DNA of 64,000 nt from Heterotrichella gracilis. Lineage: Eukaryota; Sar; Xanthophyceae; Tribonematales; Xanthonemataceae. This document shows positions 1 through 11,025 of the stretch, piece by piece. The stretch is taken from assembly GCA_032358255.1 (NCBI GenBank), contig JAULBX010016304.1:1-64000 (forward strand), given 5' to 3'. The position numbers and the translations under genes were made by a program. Position 1 is the first letter of the stretch; every line of letters begins with the position of its first letter. Under the pieces are notes generated by a model, which was not told the DNA's origin, ran no database searches, and worked only from the letters and a program-made list of their open reading frames with translations.

Positions 1-77
<77 letters not shown>
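1..77. repeat. (ATT)n microsatellite
   Basis: An uninterrupted ATT/TTA trinucleotide array fills the left edge of the window and runs almost up to the splice acceptor of the first visible PEBP exon. It lies in an intron of that gene, or just upstream of it. Confidence 0.95.
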
Positions 78-78
<1 letters not shown>

Positions 79-113
79 TTGCACCGACCTCCATTTGTGC
101 CTTGCCTGCGCAG

Positions 114-1414
114 GGAGCTTGCGCAGGCCCACATCATCCCTGACGTCATCGATGGGCTGGAGATCAGCGGTGACATCATGCTGACTGTAAAATATGGCGA
201 TATGGAGGTCAGGAATGGCATGGACCTGAGCCCAGACCAGGCGGCAAAGGCACCCACCGTGGAGATCCTGGGGCAAGACCTGTACACATTGGTATGGTTT
301 GCAGGGCTTTGGTGGTGTTCTGCTTTGTTAGTTCTTTAAGAGGCGGGGTGTAAAGGACGAGGATTGGAGATTTATTCGCTAACACATCCTCTTCTTAGTG
401 CAAAAGTATGGGCATTGCGCACCTGTCTACTGTACCGCCTACCATTTGCACCTGCCCCCTTGCCTAGTGCACATGTGCATGATACAACCCGCAATGACTG
501 CCAGGGCTCCCTTCCACTCCTAAAATCCTGTTTTGGTTCTCGTTTGTTTGCGTTGGGACCCGAAGACCCCAATAATCAACCCCCTCCTCACCTATCTCAT
601 TTAGGTCATGGTCGACCCTGATGCGCCTTCACCCGACAACCCCACTGTGCGCGAGTGGCTCCACTGGATGGTGGTCAACATACCACAGGTGAAACCCCTG
701 GCACCCTCCACAACCCTCCCCATGATGCATGCATCCTCCCTTGCCACCCAACACCAATTTCCATATGATGCATTGACCCACCCACACCCTCGCCCATGCG
801 GTGCATTGATCCCCCACCCTACCCCTTTCAGGCTGATGCCTCGAATGGTGCATTAATCAGCCCCTGCCCTATTCACCGACTGGTACATTGGACCCTCTAC
901 CCACCTCTTGTGTGTGTGCATCACCCCGCACCCCCACCCCCAACTCCTCCAGGGCAGCTTCACTGAGGGCCAGACAGTGATGCAGTACACCGGGCCAACT
1001 CCGCCAGTGGGCAAGCACCGATATGTCATCCTGCTGTACAAGAACACGGAAGGAGAGCACATCAAGGTGTGAGGGGGGGGAACGCGGTGCTGCTTGGTGG
1101 GGGAGGGGGACAAAACCATGAGCCTCAATTGTGTCTCCTGGTGTAGACCATTGCAGGGCCTGTAATGGGTTCATTGGATAAATCACGCTGTATGAACAAT
1201 TCCTCGCCTGAATCTGCGACCAAAAAGCACAAAAGTTTTAACACTAAATATTGGCTCCTCCCTCCACATTTAACCCTTTTTTTTAATTTTTTGTGTTTGC
1301 CCCCAGGTCCCTGCCCCTGCCCAGCGCGGCAGCTTCCACGTGCGGGAGCTGAGCAAGCGCTATCGCCTCGGCAACCCAATCGCAGCGGCATACTTCTATT
1401 CAGAGAAGCTATAA
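114..1414 (+). CDS. PEBP (FT/TFL1/MFT-like) family protein, 5' end outside window
   Basis: Phosphatidylethanolamine-binding protein family; members bind anionic ligands or partner proteins and in plants act in signalling. Exons: 114-291, 605-688, 953-1066, 1307-1414 (stop TAA 1412-1414). All junctions are GT-AG and keep one frame. The first visible exon starts after an AG in phase 2, so at least one exon with the start codon lies to the left. The signature DPDAPSP is in the second visible exon, followed by LHWMVVNIP. The second PEBP motif, [10 protein letters not shown], is in the third. The C-terminus [13 protein letters not shown] is typical of the plant/algal branch. About 161 residues are visible of a usual 170-200. 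The gene is convergent with RPC3. Family assignment is secure; the FT, TFL1 or MFT subtype cannot be told from this part. Confidence 0.9.
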
Positions 1415-2244
1415 CCCTGCTGTGGGAGGGTTGCAACACCTAGGGTTTGGCCCCTGCAGCATGCGGCGGACGTCCCCTTTCAACGGCAAGCCGCAGGGTT
1501 GCTCAGAGTACACTTCTGCATCGCTGGATCAAAATGCAGAGTCAGACTTTGGCCCCTGGGAGGCCTCTTCTAGGTTGTCGATGGGGGTTCTCTTTTCCTT
1601 CAAAAAAGCATTTCACCCCTTCCAAAGGGTGATGTGCACATGACAATTTTTTTTGGCTTTTTGTTTGATAATAAAACCAATAATGAAGGTTTTTTGTGCC
1701 CGCATGTCAATGATGGTGAAGGGTGCCATGGCTGCAGCGTGCTTGCACACCTGACTCGTAAGTATTTTGGTGTTAGTATTTTGCAGCCATTTCGCAACTG
1801 TTGCTATGCCGTTACTTTGCTGCAACTCAGGCGCCAGCGCTGTTGGTATGCCACCTGGCTCAAGTGAAATTGCTTAAGCACTGCTTAGAGCGGTCCCACC
1901 CGTATGCTCCTGATATGAGGTTATGCTGTAGATGGTTACAAATGGCATTGCCAAACGCAGCCAAGTCATGCTACCCACTTAGCACCATCTGATTCAGTGG
2001 CGCCCCGTTGAGAGTCTGTGTAACACAATTGATCATGAATGCTATTGCCATATGGAATGATGCAAGTTGTGGGCACCAGTTTGACTAGCTGCCCCGCTGC
2101 GTGCTGAGAAATAATTATCCACAATTTCTTCACCTATCTTTGGAGGATTTTGTAGTCGCTTTGCATCCATGATCATGCGCCACTAAAACAAGCCCGAGAG
2201 CCCCACAGAGTGCCACATCACATGCCATTAACGCCACCCTTGCC
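1415..2244. other. Convergent intergenic spacer (PEBP / RPC3)
   Basis: The two genes meet tail to tail here. No coding exon is recognisable; short open frames show no protein-like composition. A TTACA (TGTAA read on the minus strand, the usual green-algal polyadenylation signal) near 1936-1940 is a possible RPC3 3' end. Confidence 0.6.
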
Positions 2245-5200
2245 TCAAAAGTCGTTGAATATTGCCATCATCCAGTCCAGGCGCGTGATTGACGACTCCA
2301 GCACCTGCGAGGTGCGCTTGATCCTGTCGATGTCCCCCTTGTGCGTGGCCACCACTGCGTCGCGGTTGTCGCCATCAAGCGCTGCAAGCAGCTGCAGGGT
2401 GGGAATTAAAACAATTAGATTAAACCGTGGAAACAGTGTCAGTTAAGCCTTGGCTCTGGGGTGAGGCATACCCAGGCAGGCTGACGTGGCTTCTAAGCTG
2501 GAATGCACGTACGTACGTACGTACTTAGATTAAAACGTTGAGTAGGGGGTAATGTGGGGTGCGGTGGGGTGCCGAGGCTGCACCTACCAGCGCCAGCTAC
2601 CAGCTACCACCAAGCATACCAAAGCTTGATAGGTTTTGCACAGGGCTTTCTCTGCCGCCGCGCCTTACCTCTCGCTCCTTGAACAGATCATGCCCCAGTC
2701 TGGCCATGACATTGGCCACCCCCCGGTACAGTACCATCCCAAGGATTTTCCTTGAGATTCATCAGGGCGTCACCAAGGGCATCGGCTAGGGTTTACATGG
2801 GTTTTGCCGAGGGTTTCCCAGGCCTTACCTCTCGCTCTTTGAACAGCTCATGCCCCAGCCTGGTCATGACATTGGCCACCCCCCGGTACAGGTCAGCGCC
2901 AATCTTATCCACAGTGGCCTGCAGCTGCACCCGCCACGTGTAGATGGTCTTGGATGGGGCGTGGTCCGCCGACTTGGGGATCTCTTGCAGGGTTACAAAG
3001 CCTGCTTTGAGCATCCTGGGGACCAGGGGGAGTCCGCTCGGGGTTTTGTGCATTCAACATGGTCCACCCCAATGCTTAAGAATATCATTTGGAATGGGCA
3101 TTTGATGTGGTCCACACCAACATGCTACGGCATAAGCTGGTGGCTTGGTGTGGAAGCCTTCCTTGTGGTAGCGCTTGTGTATACAACCAACCCTCGCGGT
3201 GGTGGCAGTGGTGGCAGTTGCAGTCTCAATTGCACACTGTACTTGTTACTGTGATAGAAAAAAATGTTTTCTCCAGCCCACGTCTGCACCTAAGCTGCAG
3301 TTCCCTTGCACCCATGATGATGATTGTAAACCTTAACAAAATCGTGATTGCAATCATGACTGTGATTGCAAAACCTAGCTGCAATGGTTCATGGTCCCAC
3401 CTGTACATCAGCTCCCTTGCACTTATGATAAGGGTTGTAACTATAATCGTTATTGCAAATTCTAGCTGTAATGGTTCATGGTCCCACCTGTACAGCAGCT
3501 CCCTTGCATACTTGATGATGACTGTAAATCATTACATAATCGTGATTGTAATCATGATTGTGATAGCAACACCTAGCTACACAGTTGTCACGGTCCCACC
3601 TGTACAGCAGCTCCCTTGCACTTATGATAATGATTGTAAACTATGATCGTTACTGCACATTCTAGCTGTAATGGTTCATGATCCCACCTGTACAGCAGCT
3701 CCCTTGCATCCTTGATGGGCATCATGGCTGTGTCGGCCACCTGCTTCTGCTCCAGCTGGCCTTGCAGCATGAGCAGGCGGAACACGCGCAGGCCATGCAC
3801 TCCAAAGCGGTCCCTGGGATGGCACAGCAGGGAGGTCAGCCACAAAGAGAATCACCTCTCCAAGAAAATGAAAAAAAAAATTAAAAAAAATAACAATTTT
3901 ACAAGAACAAAGCGGTCCTTGGGATGGCACAGCCAGTCAGATAGCCCCTTTCCCTTGCACATGGTGTATCGTTGTGTGTGTGTGTTTTTTATTGCTTGTT
4001 AGCATGTTGATGAGCACAGCTTCCCTCACCTGACCGCCGCTTGTACCATGGTTAGTCTCTGCGTGGCCATGATCCTCTCAAGGTTGACGCAGTAGCTCTC
4101 CCCTTGGGGACCAGACCCCGCGTAGGAGATGAAGTCAAGGTTGGAGGCCATGTCACTGTGAAGGGAGGAAACCCTTAGGGTTGGCAGACGGGAAGGAAAC
4201 CCTTAGGGTTGCTGAGGTAGGGGAAAATGGAGGTCCAGATTGGAGGTCATGTCAGTGCGTGTGCGTGTGTGGGGTAGGATTGTTTTATTATTATCAATGA
4301 CACCAAGAAACCCTACGGGTGGTTGGGAGCAGCCATAAACCATGAGCACACACCCAGGGAAAAGTACAGGCATGCATCGATACCTGAGGCGGGTGGCAAT
4401 GTTGCTGGGTGTGTCCAGATTCTGTGCCTTTGCCAGGCGCAGGGCGGTGCTCTCAATGGTGTCCAGTCCGATGATGGCGGACCGGGCTTCAATGGGCTGC
4501 CAAGCAAAGGGAGGGGGTGCTGTTAGTCTGACAGGGGCAAAGGTTGTCAAATACAGTTGTCACTACATTGAAGCTGCCGTTGCTACCGTCACAGTAATTG
4601 ACTAATTCCAATCCACCACATGACATAAAAGGAGCCAGTGGCCCCATCTGTCCACCACTTCTGCAAAACCCCGCCCCAAACCCTAGCTTAAAACCTACCA
4701 CTTCGCATGTTACCGCCAGCGTGGTCGCCACAATGCACGCCAAACCGGATCTCAAGACCCTTCCCAAACACCACCCAAAAACCCATTCCAGTACCCTACC
4801 TGCTTTTCATGCTGCCGCGTCGCCGCCAGCATGGCCGCCACAATGCGCCCCGAGTCTGCGCCATGCTTCTCTGAAACCAGTTCTGCACACACCCGGTGGC
4901 GCAGGCGGCGGTTGAATTCCTCCCCGTTTGCCCGATACAGCACCGCCTCCGGCTCCCCTTGGTCATAGGCAGGGGATTCTGTGGGGCAAAATGCCAGCAG
5001 GAAGGTCAAAACTAGCCATGCATGTCTCACATTTATACATGCAGAGTTGGTATGCAACAGATGCGTCAAATAGGGGGTTTGAAGGGAGCAGGAGACGCAT
5101 CCAGCTGTTTATGGATGGGTCGAAATGTAAGAGCGTCATCCGTTGCCCCAATCACATGTTGAAACATCATCAAGTCCAATCATATCGTGTACCGACAATG

Positions 5201-8200
5201 ACACCTGAAAGCATATAACCTCCTCACCTGCCACCACTTCATCCACCTCCAGCTCCACCTCCACACCACCATCCTCGGCTTTCACCGCCACGCCCTCCCC
5301 TACTCGCCTCCGCTTGCGCCGCCCCCCCTGCACCTCCTCCCCTGCATCCCCGTTTTCCTGTCCCCTCTTGCGCAGGTGCTCCCCTGCTTGGATCGCGGCG
5401 TCATGCGCGGTGCTCTCAATGAGCTGGCGAGTGGGGCGGTAGCGCTCCTGTGTTTATTGGTTGAAATAACGTATTTCAAGCGCATGTGGGTCCAGATTGG
5501 AAAGTGGGATATAACTAGCAGACGGGTTGAAAACCTCGCGTATTTAAAGTTGAATTCCAGGATTCCAATTATAATAGCAGCTTTATGGTGCTCTTTATGG
5601 GCTGGCGGGTGGCAGACACCTTTGTGGTGGTTGCTTCCAAACTCCATGCTTCAGATTAGGGTCCAGGCTTGGACTTGAGTGACACATGGCGTGTGGAATG
5701 CTTCTGCGCCCCAACCCTTTAAAGGTTGTGTTCTAATGGCAGGATGCAACTTTCCGCACTGCTTACATCAGCATAGATGATACACATAACAAAATTGTTA
5801 GTCCATGCAGGTTGCATGTGGATGAGCTGCCTTGTATTGATGTTTGAAACTCAACCAAATGCTCAGATCGAGAATAACTCCCATACCCCTTTCATACAGT
5901 TAAAAACCTACGCGTCCTACCTGTGCGTAGGACGCCTCTGACCCCTGTCGAGCCGCTGTGATGGGGTCCATTTGGGGGGTCTCGGACTGGCGCGCTCCTC
6001 GCTTCTTGATCGCATTGGGGTGCTTCTGCAGGGGGTGGGGGTGGGGGTGAATGTTGAGTTTGGTGGGTCAAGTGGGGTCAATCCCATGGCTTGAAACATC
6101 AGCTGCTGTGTGTGGCTAGTGTCTCAGCTATTGTGGGCAGTGGGAGTGATGGTACTGGGGAGGAAAGGGATAATGACAGCGTAGCAGCATCACATCTTGT
6201 CATCTCATACACAAAATCGGACTTCTTCCCCCCATGTGGATCATATATCTTCCAGGCCAAATCGCAATGTTTCCGCACCGCTGTGAGCAGGGCGGCATTA
6301 ACTTACACAAAAAAGAACATGCACAAACTAGGTATCTACAACAAGCCACATCAGGGTGGTTCCCGCACCGTTGTGAGCGGCGGCGGCATGCTGCACGGCG
6401 GCACCCTCTCCAGGTAGTGGCTGTTCAGCAGCGCCACAAACATTGTGCGCACCTGCACGTCGCTCACGCTGGCGTCGTCGTGCAGCTTGCCCCGAATGCC
6501 GTGAAGCACCTGCTCCCACCTGGGAAAAGTAAACGAGGTGAGCGATCTGTGTATGTTTGTGGGTGGGTGGTGTGGTGGGGGGATTTACTGGGGGGAGGCA
6601 GAGGGCGCACTGGATGTGTGTCGGGGGTGTTTGGTGGTAGGGGGTATGTGATGGCAAGGGGGTGCACACACTGCATGTGACTCAGGCTGGCGTCATCGTG
6701 CAGCTTCCCGCGGATGCCGTGCAACACCTGCGCCCACCTGGGAAGGGGAATGCTCTGTGATTGTCTGGGTGGTGCAGGGGGGAAGGAGGGAGAGGGTGCA
6801 CTGGATGTGTGTGGTGGGCGGGTTTTGGAGTGCATCGCATGGGATGCTACCATGTCATTTCCAGATGTCCCTATAATTTCCTATCATTTTCTACTGTTTG
6901 AAGTCGATTTGGCTGACCTCAGCCTGCCATGCTCCAGCACCAGTTCCTCCACCTTGCAGACTGTCATAATGCATCAAGAAATGTCCCTAGGGGATTACCT
7001 TAAGTCCCTCGATCATTCCTACTATGTTGATGGGGATTTGCCTCACCTCAGCCTTCCATGCTCCAGCACCAGTTCCATGACCAGCTCCGCCACCTCATCA
7101 AGCTCGTCACGCAGGTGGATGAGGAAGCGGGGGTGGCTGGGGGGGGGAGACACAGGAGGATTAGGATACGCGGGGTGGTCAGATGCGGTGTGATTTGTTT
7201 CCAAATCCACATGTATCACCACCACGAAAGGTGGGATGGGAGCGGCTAGGTATAAGACCGCGTGTTGCTGGCCTGATTGACTTTTGAAACATTCATGGTA
7301 TGGGATACGGCCTGCATGAGGTTGGGTGATACATATGGCATCCACGTGGTGGCATTTCAGAAGCTCTTGCCATACCCCAGCGCTGCCCCGGCACATGCAC
7401 GAGGGTTTAGGGTTTAGGGTTCTGTCCCAAAGACAGGTTGGAGATGCATGTGCGCCGCCGCCAGGGAGGATGATCCAAGAGACGACATGAAAAGTGGGGA
7501 AGCGATATTCAAGACTGCACCGTCGTGGGTGTATAGGTTGCCGAGGTCCCTCCTACTATGGAACAGGCAATACACCCCACATTGCCCTACCCAGAATCCC
7601 TCTCCTGGCAACCCATCCACCCCAATGACAGGTGACAAGCACCATACCCTACGCCGCCCCGCCTATTTCCCCAACCATAGACCATTGACTGCGTGAGAAA
7701 CCCTGTCCCCCACCACCACCCACCACCCACCCAGCCCCGCACGCACCGCAGGCGCTGCAGTATCCTCCCCACGTCCGCCGCATAAACGTAATACACCGCC
7801 CCTGGCCCCCGCAGCGTGCCCTCCTCCCTGTGACTGTGCGCCACCACGCAGTTGTGCTGCAGGAGCACCAGCAGGGCGGATCGCAGGGTGGGGGGGGGCA
7901 GGGGGCAGGCGCGCACCAGCTCGGGAAGGGACTGGCGGCCCCCGTCGACCAGGCTGCGCACTGCGGCCTGTGGGTGGGTGGGGCGGTGTGGGTGGATGGG
8001 GGTGGATGGGGGTGTTTCAGGGTGATGCGGGGTGGTGGGTGCGGGATGAGAGGGGTGGTGGTTGATGCAGCAGCTTGGGAAGGGACTGGCCACCCCCTTT
8101 CAAAGTGGGCGGCCTGTGTGTGGGGGTGGCAAAGCAAAGGAGGTGGTGCGGTAGGTGTGGGGGTGGGTGTGTGGGGTTGGTTAGGGTTTCATTACACAAG

Positions 8201-8779
8201 AGGTGACTGGTGGCCCTAAAGCGTATGCGCTGCAGGGTTCGCATATCCGGTAGGGTGTGCCTGAGGTGTCTGGCAAGGGTTATGATACCCTTTTACAATA
8301 GGAGTGGGTCGTTTGGAGGTGTGGGGAGGGGTGGGCTGGTCAACAACCCCAAGAATGCTATTGTGGTATTAATCTAACTATGTTAAACCTCTCCAGTCGA
8401 GGTGGAGGGGCTGATGGCCCGGAGCACGCCATGGCACAGGCACACACAGGCGCATATGCATGCATATGAAAAACATGTATGCATATGCATTGGCGCAAAC
8501 GGCTGCTGCTGCCAGGCTTGAAAACAAATGAATTTCAGTTACAACCACTGTTTGTCACGTTGAAGATACGTCAAACGTGAACACCTCGATGCATGCATGC
8601 TGCACAGCTTGGGATGTACAAGGCTGTTCTGCGGCAGTCTCAGTCACAGTCATCTACGCCTTCTGCCACACAGCGCACACCGTACGTTTCCACAAGGGTA
8701 GGGCTGTTACCTCGCATATCTCCCCAAACTGGTCCGCTATGATCTTGCAGGCCAGGCGACCGGCGTGCGGGCTGACCAT
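2245..8779 (-). CDS. RPC3: DNA-directed RNA polymerase III subunit RPC3 (RPC82/POLR3C)
   Basis: Part of the Pol III RPC3-RPC6-RPC7 subcomplex that supports promoter opening and initiation in the nucleus. Twelve exons in transcription order: 8711-8779, 7747-7967, 7047-7136, 6369-6519, 5921-6025, 5228-5447, 4800-4978, 4384-4496, 4030-4155, 3688-3813, 2829-3015, 2245-2391. All phases agree, giving 577 residues (animal RPC3 is about 534). The start ATG at 8779 begins MVSPHAGRLACKII, then FGEICE, matching the conserved N-terminal winged helix. Other family landmarks are LLVLLQHN, SHYLERVP, the C-terminal winged helix GQLEQKQVADTAMMP and the hallmark LQEIPKSADHAPSKT. An insert of Lys/Arg- and Glu-rich sequence lies in the sixth exon. 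At least five introns carry partial copies of the neighbouring exon ends. Identification is firm. Confidence 0.95.
2507..2524. repeat. (ACGT)n simple repeat
   Basis: Short self-complementary ACGT run in the last RPC3 intron. Confidence 0.9.
2661..2730 (-). repeat. Partial copy of RPC3 exon 11 3' end
   Basis: About 70 bases nearly identical to 2821-2890, which cover the end of exon 11 and its GTAAGG donor. The copy lies 160 bases downstream in the following intron and keeps the donor, but has no acceptor of its own that would make it an exon. Confidence 0.9.
3290..3720 (-). repeat. Tandem array of RPC3 exon 10 3' end copies
   Basis: The end of exon 10 with its donor (real copy 3661-3720) is repeated in diverged form at about 3375-3422, 3461-3513 and 3568-3630, with a weaker remnant near 3295. 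Unit spacing alternates near 88 and 116 bases. Each unit keeps the GTGGGA-type donor context and a spacer rich in GTAAA/TGATTGTAA. Confidence 0.85.
3908..3932 (-). repeat. Partial copy of RPC3 exon 10 5' end
   Basis: Short copy of 3806-3832, the acceptor and first bases of exon 10, placed upstream in the preceding intron. A poly-A stretch separates copy and original. Confidence 0.7.
4239..4258 (-). repeat. Partial copy of RPC3 exon 9 5' end
   Basis: About 20 bases matching 4139-4158 (acceptor and start of exon 9). Between them lies a direct repeat of AAACCCTTAGGGTT (4170-4213), a palindromic telomere-like motif. Confidence 0.6.
6265..6298 (-). repeat. Partial copy of RPC3 exon 4 3' end
   Basis: Diverged copy of the 3' end of exon 4 with its donor (real copy 6362-6396), about 100 bases away in the next intron. 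Confidence 0.65.
6678..6744 (-). repeat. Partial copy of RPC3 exon 4 5' end
   Basis: Copy of the acceptor and first ~60 bases of exon 4 (real copy 6467-6526). The flanking intron sequence ending GCACTGGATGTGTGT is duplicated too (6604 and 6797 areas), so the tandem unit is about 200 bases. Confidence 0.85.
6907..6953 (-). repeat. Partial copy of RPC3 exon 3 3' end
   Basis: Copy of the end of exon 3 (real copy 7036-7083). In the copy the donor GTGAG has become GTCAG, so it looks inactivated. Confidence 0.85.
7403..7422 (+). repeat. Interstitial TTTAGGG tract in RPC3 intron 2
   Basis: About three plant-type telomere units in the intron between exons 2 and 3. Confidence 0.9.
8068..8125 (-). 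repeat. Partial copy of RPC3 exon 2 5' end
   Basis: Diverged copy of 7914-7972 (acceptor and first ~50 bases of exon 2), placed upstream in intron 1. It has internal deletions but keeps the CAG-like acceptor context. Confidence 0.75.
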
Positions 8780-9836
8780 AGTGTGGGTTATTGCAAGGTC
8801 ATGCTGAACCAAGGCCGGGGTCGAATGCCAACGTGCGGCAGTGTGTGAGGGCTGCTATGAGGTTGAGCCGTGAAGTGGTGGTTGAGCCCTTTGACCTCGT
8901 CGCTGTTTACACGGACTCGTGAGCTGCAGCACTGTTTAGGGTTTAGGGTCAACCTGTACAAGTCCGAAGCGGCTTCACCAGTATGTTAGCCTGCTATCAC
9001 GATACTATGCTATCACGGCTACTTTTGTCAGCTCAAGCCGCTATCAAGGCTAGCTTCAATACAGAAGCTGCGCACAAGCAAGCTGTTGGGTCCCAGGTCA
9101 TGGTTACGTGACATGGCTGTGCTCGCTGTACAGCCTTGGGTTCACCCTTTTTCCATGGTTTTCTGAAGTCAAGTTGGACTGAACCCCCACTTGTTGCTGT
9201 GCATGGTACGCAAGGGTGCACCTAGCATCAAAATACCACAGATGTCTGAATACAAATGTCCTCTATGCAAGTTGGGGAAGCCCAAACAAAAACAGCAGGT
9301 TGGTGGGCAATGCGAATCCTCCTCCTAATAGAAACAAACCCAAGGTCCAATATAGCACTTGGAATTTCCTGCTGTGACAAGGCCCCCATACAGAATAATA
9401 CATCTATGCGCCTTGGGACAAAACACCCAAACAAGAGTATGCCTGTGGGCAATGCGCCAAAACCAAAATGGTGCCCGGAAAAATCCATGTTGCGCACTGC
9501 AAAGCGTTTGCTGTAGGCCTATGCAGGGGACGAGAGGGCCCATAGTTTCCCCTCGTTCCTCCAACCCACTGGTGAGTTATAATACAAGGAGCTGCAAGCT
9601 GCTAAACCCTAACCCTAAAACCCTAAATCCTAAAATTGGCCACATATGGGTGCGGCAGAGTGGCCATAATGCTCAGTAACGGAGCATTATTATTAATTTC
9701 AATGGGCATGTGTCCAGTTGATACTGCTGTCCTCATGTGCCTGCCTCTGCCTGCCGTGCCATTGCTGCGCTGCTGATCGGGCAGACTGTGAAGCGCGCTC
9801 CACGGCCATGTGTGTGTTCCCAAAATGCCCCACTCA

Positions 9837-10080
9837 GGGCCATGGTGTTTGTATACCTGGCCCTGGTTCATGCTCTCCACTACTCCCACATGCCCTCCCA
9901 CATGCTCCCCCACATGCTCTTCTACATGCTCTCGAGATCCCAAAGCTCCCACATGCTACCCCACATGCTACCCCACAGCCCCATGCCCCGGTGCCTTACA
10001 CACACAGGGCCACGGTGTTTGCCCTGGTTGCTCTCCCACCCCCCACCCCACATGCTCCCCCACATGCTCCCCCACAGCCC
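9837..10080. repeat. CCCACATGCTC minisatellite and ~170-base direct duplication
   Basis: The motif CCCACATGCTC/CCCACATGCTA recurs many times. A larger unit starting GGCCA(T/C)GGTGTTTG occurs at 9838 and 10008, so the block was duplicated as a whole. Confidence 0.8.
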
Positions 10081-10756
10081 TCTGCCCCAATGCGCTCTTC
10101 AGCAGGCAGCCCGGCGTGCCCCTTGGTTCCCCTAGGGTGGGGCAGGGCAGGTTGGCTGAAGGGTCCATGAGGCCTGCCAGCAAGGGGATGGGGATTAGAT
10201 TAAGGCGGTGGCCAGAGGCACATGCGTGCTGCAGTTTTGGCAGCTATCATTTAGTTCCAATTGAACATGTCAACGCCTTAATAAGTGCATTTTAAGTCTC
10301 TGACTGGGGAGGTCAGCCAGCGGCACAGTAGTTATATGGGATTGGAAGGGGCAGCGAGTCTGGTAAAATGAATTCTTGTTCTGAATCAGCTCATTCCTTC
10401 CTCTAGGCGCTGCTTTCAACCTAGCGCTGCACTGCAATCAATAAATTGAGTTGACACTGGTTACACTCTCTCTGTGTCAGCACGTATTGGTGCGCGTCAC
10501 ATCAGCACTTCCAATGAGCCGCATTGTGCCAACGGTTCAGCGCATGCCGTGCAGCAAGCCTGTGTGAGGGGACAGGAGCCCTGCTCCAGCCAGGCAAGAA
10601 AACTACACAGGCATGGGTGGTACTAGTTTTTTTTCCACATTTAATCATGCATTTTTTAAAGCACTTCTTTTTCAAAGTTCGCGTTCCGACATTTCAATGT
10701 TGCGCTTACCTGGTCGCAAATCCTGCAGGATGTGCTGGCAAACAGCCACATGTGCT

Positions 10757-10808
10757 TCACTGTTTAGGGTTTAGGGTTTTAGGGTCAAGGGTTTAGGGTT
10801 TAGGGTTC
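10757..10808 (+). repeat. Interstitial TTTAGGG tract
   Basis: About six exact or near-exact plant-type telomere units, ending a dozen bases past the stop of the kinase-like exon. Confidence 0.92.
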
Positions 10809-10819
10809 ACTTCACCTGG

Positions 10820-11025
10820 CTATGGAGCCACACCCTCTGCCAACAACGCCGCCACATCAGCTGCTTGGGCTGCTGCCCCCACGCCCACATCCCTGCAGCC
10901 CTCCAGGTCACACAGCCACACGCGGCCCTCACCGGCCTTCAGCAGGTTCCCGGCATGCACATCGCCGTGCGCCCAGCCTGCGGCGTGCAGCTTCTCCAAG
11001 GCCGCCTGTGCCGCATGGAGGTTAT
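10820..11025 (-). pseudogene. Orphan C-terminal exon of a kinase-like (APH/RIO-type fold) protein
   Basis: One open stretch of 68 codons in phase 1, from an AG acceptor at 11026-11027 to a TAG stop at 10820-10822. It contains LHAAGWAHGDVHAGNLL, the catalytic-loop pattern HxDxxxxN, then VWLCDLEG in the place of the metal-binding DFG/DxE motif, as in aminoglycoside-phosphotransferase-like and related kinases. No exon for the N-lobe or glycine loop was recognised upstream to about 13.7 kb. It is either the last exon of a gene whose other exons I cannot see, or a relic. Telomere-like repeats directly follow the stop. Confidence 0.5.

Larger units (their letters stand above)
8780..10819. other. 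Spacer upstream of RPC3 with telomere-like tracts
   Basis: No convincing exon seen. TTTAGGG-type tracts lie at 8935-8949 and 9602-9630, and a CATGCTCCC-rich minisatellite near 9880-10080. The long open frames at 9700-10300 translate to low-complexity His/Met/Pro sequence and come from the minisatellite. Confidence 0.6.

Noticed and set aside
3290-3720. CRISPR-like repeat-spacer array
   Set aside because: The repeats are diverged copies of an RPC3 exon border with related spacers, in a eukaryotic intron, and no cas genes are present.
9718-10295. Overlapping 130-160-codon open frames
   Set aside because: They arise from the CCCACATGCTC minisatellite and translate into His/Met/Pro/Ser low-complexity sequence in several frames at once.
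10757-10808. True telomere or chromosome end
   Set aside because: The tract is short and genes continue on both sides. Many similar tracts lie in both orientations across the window.
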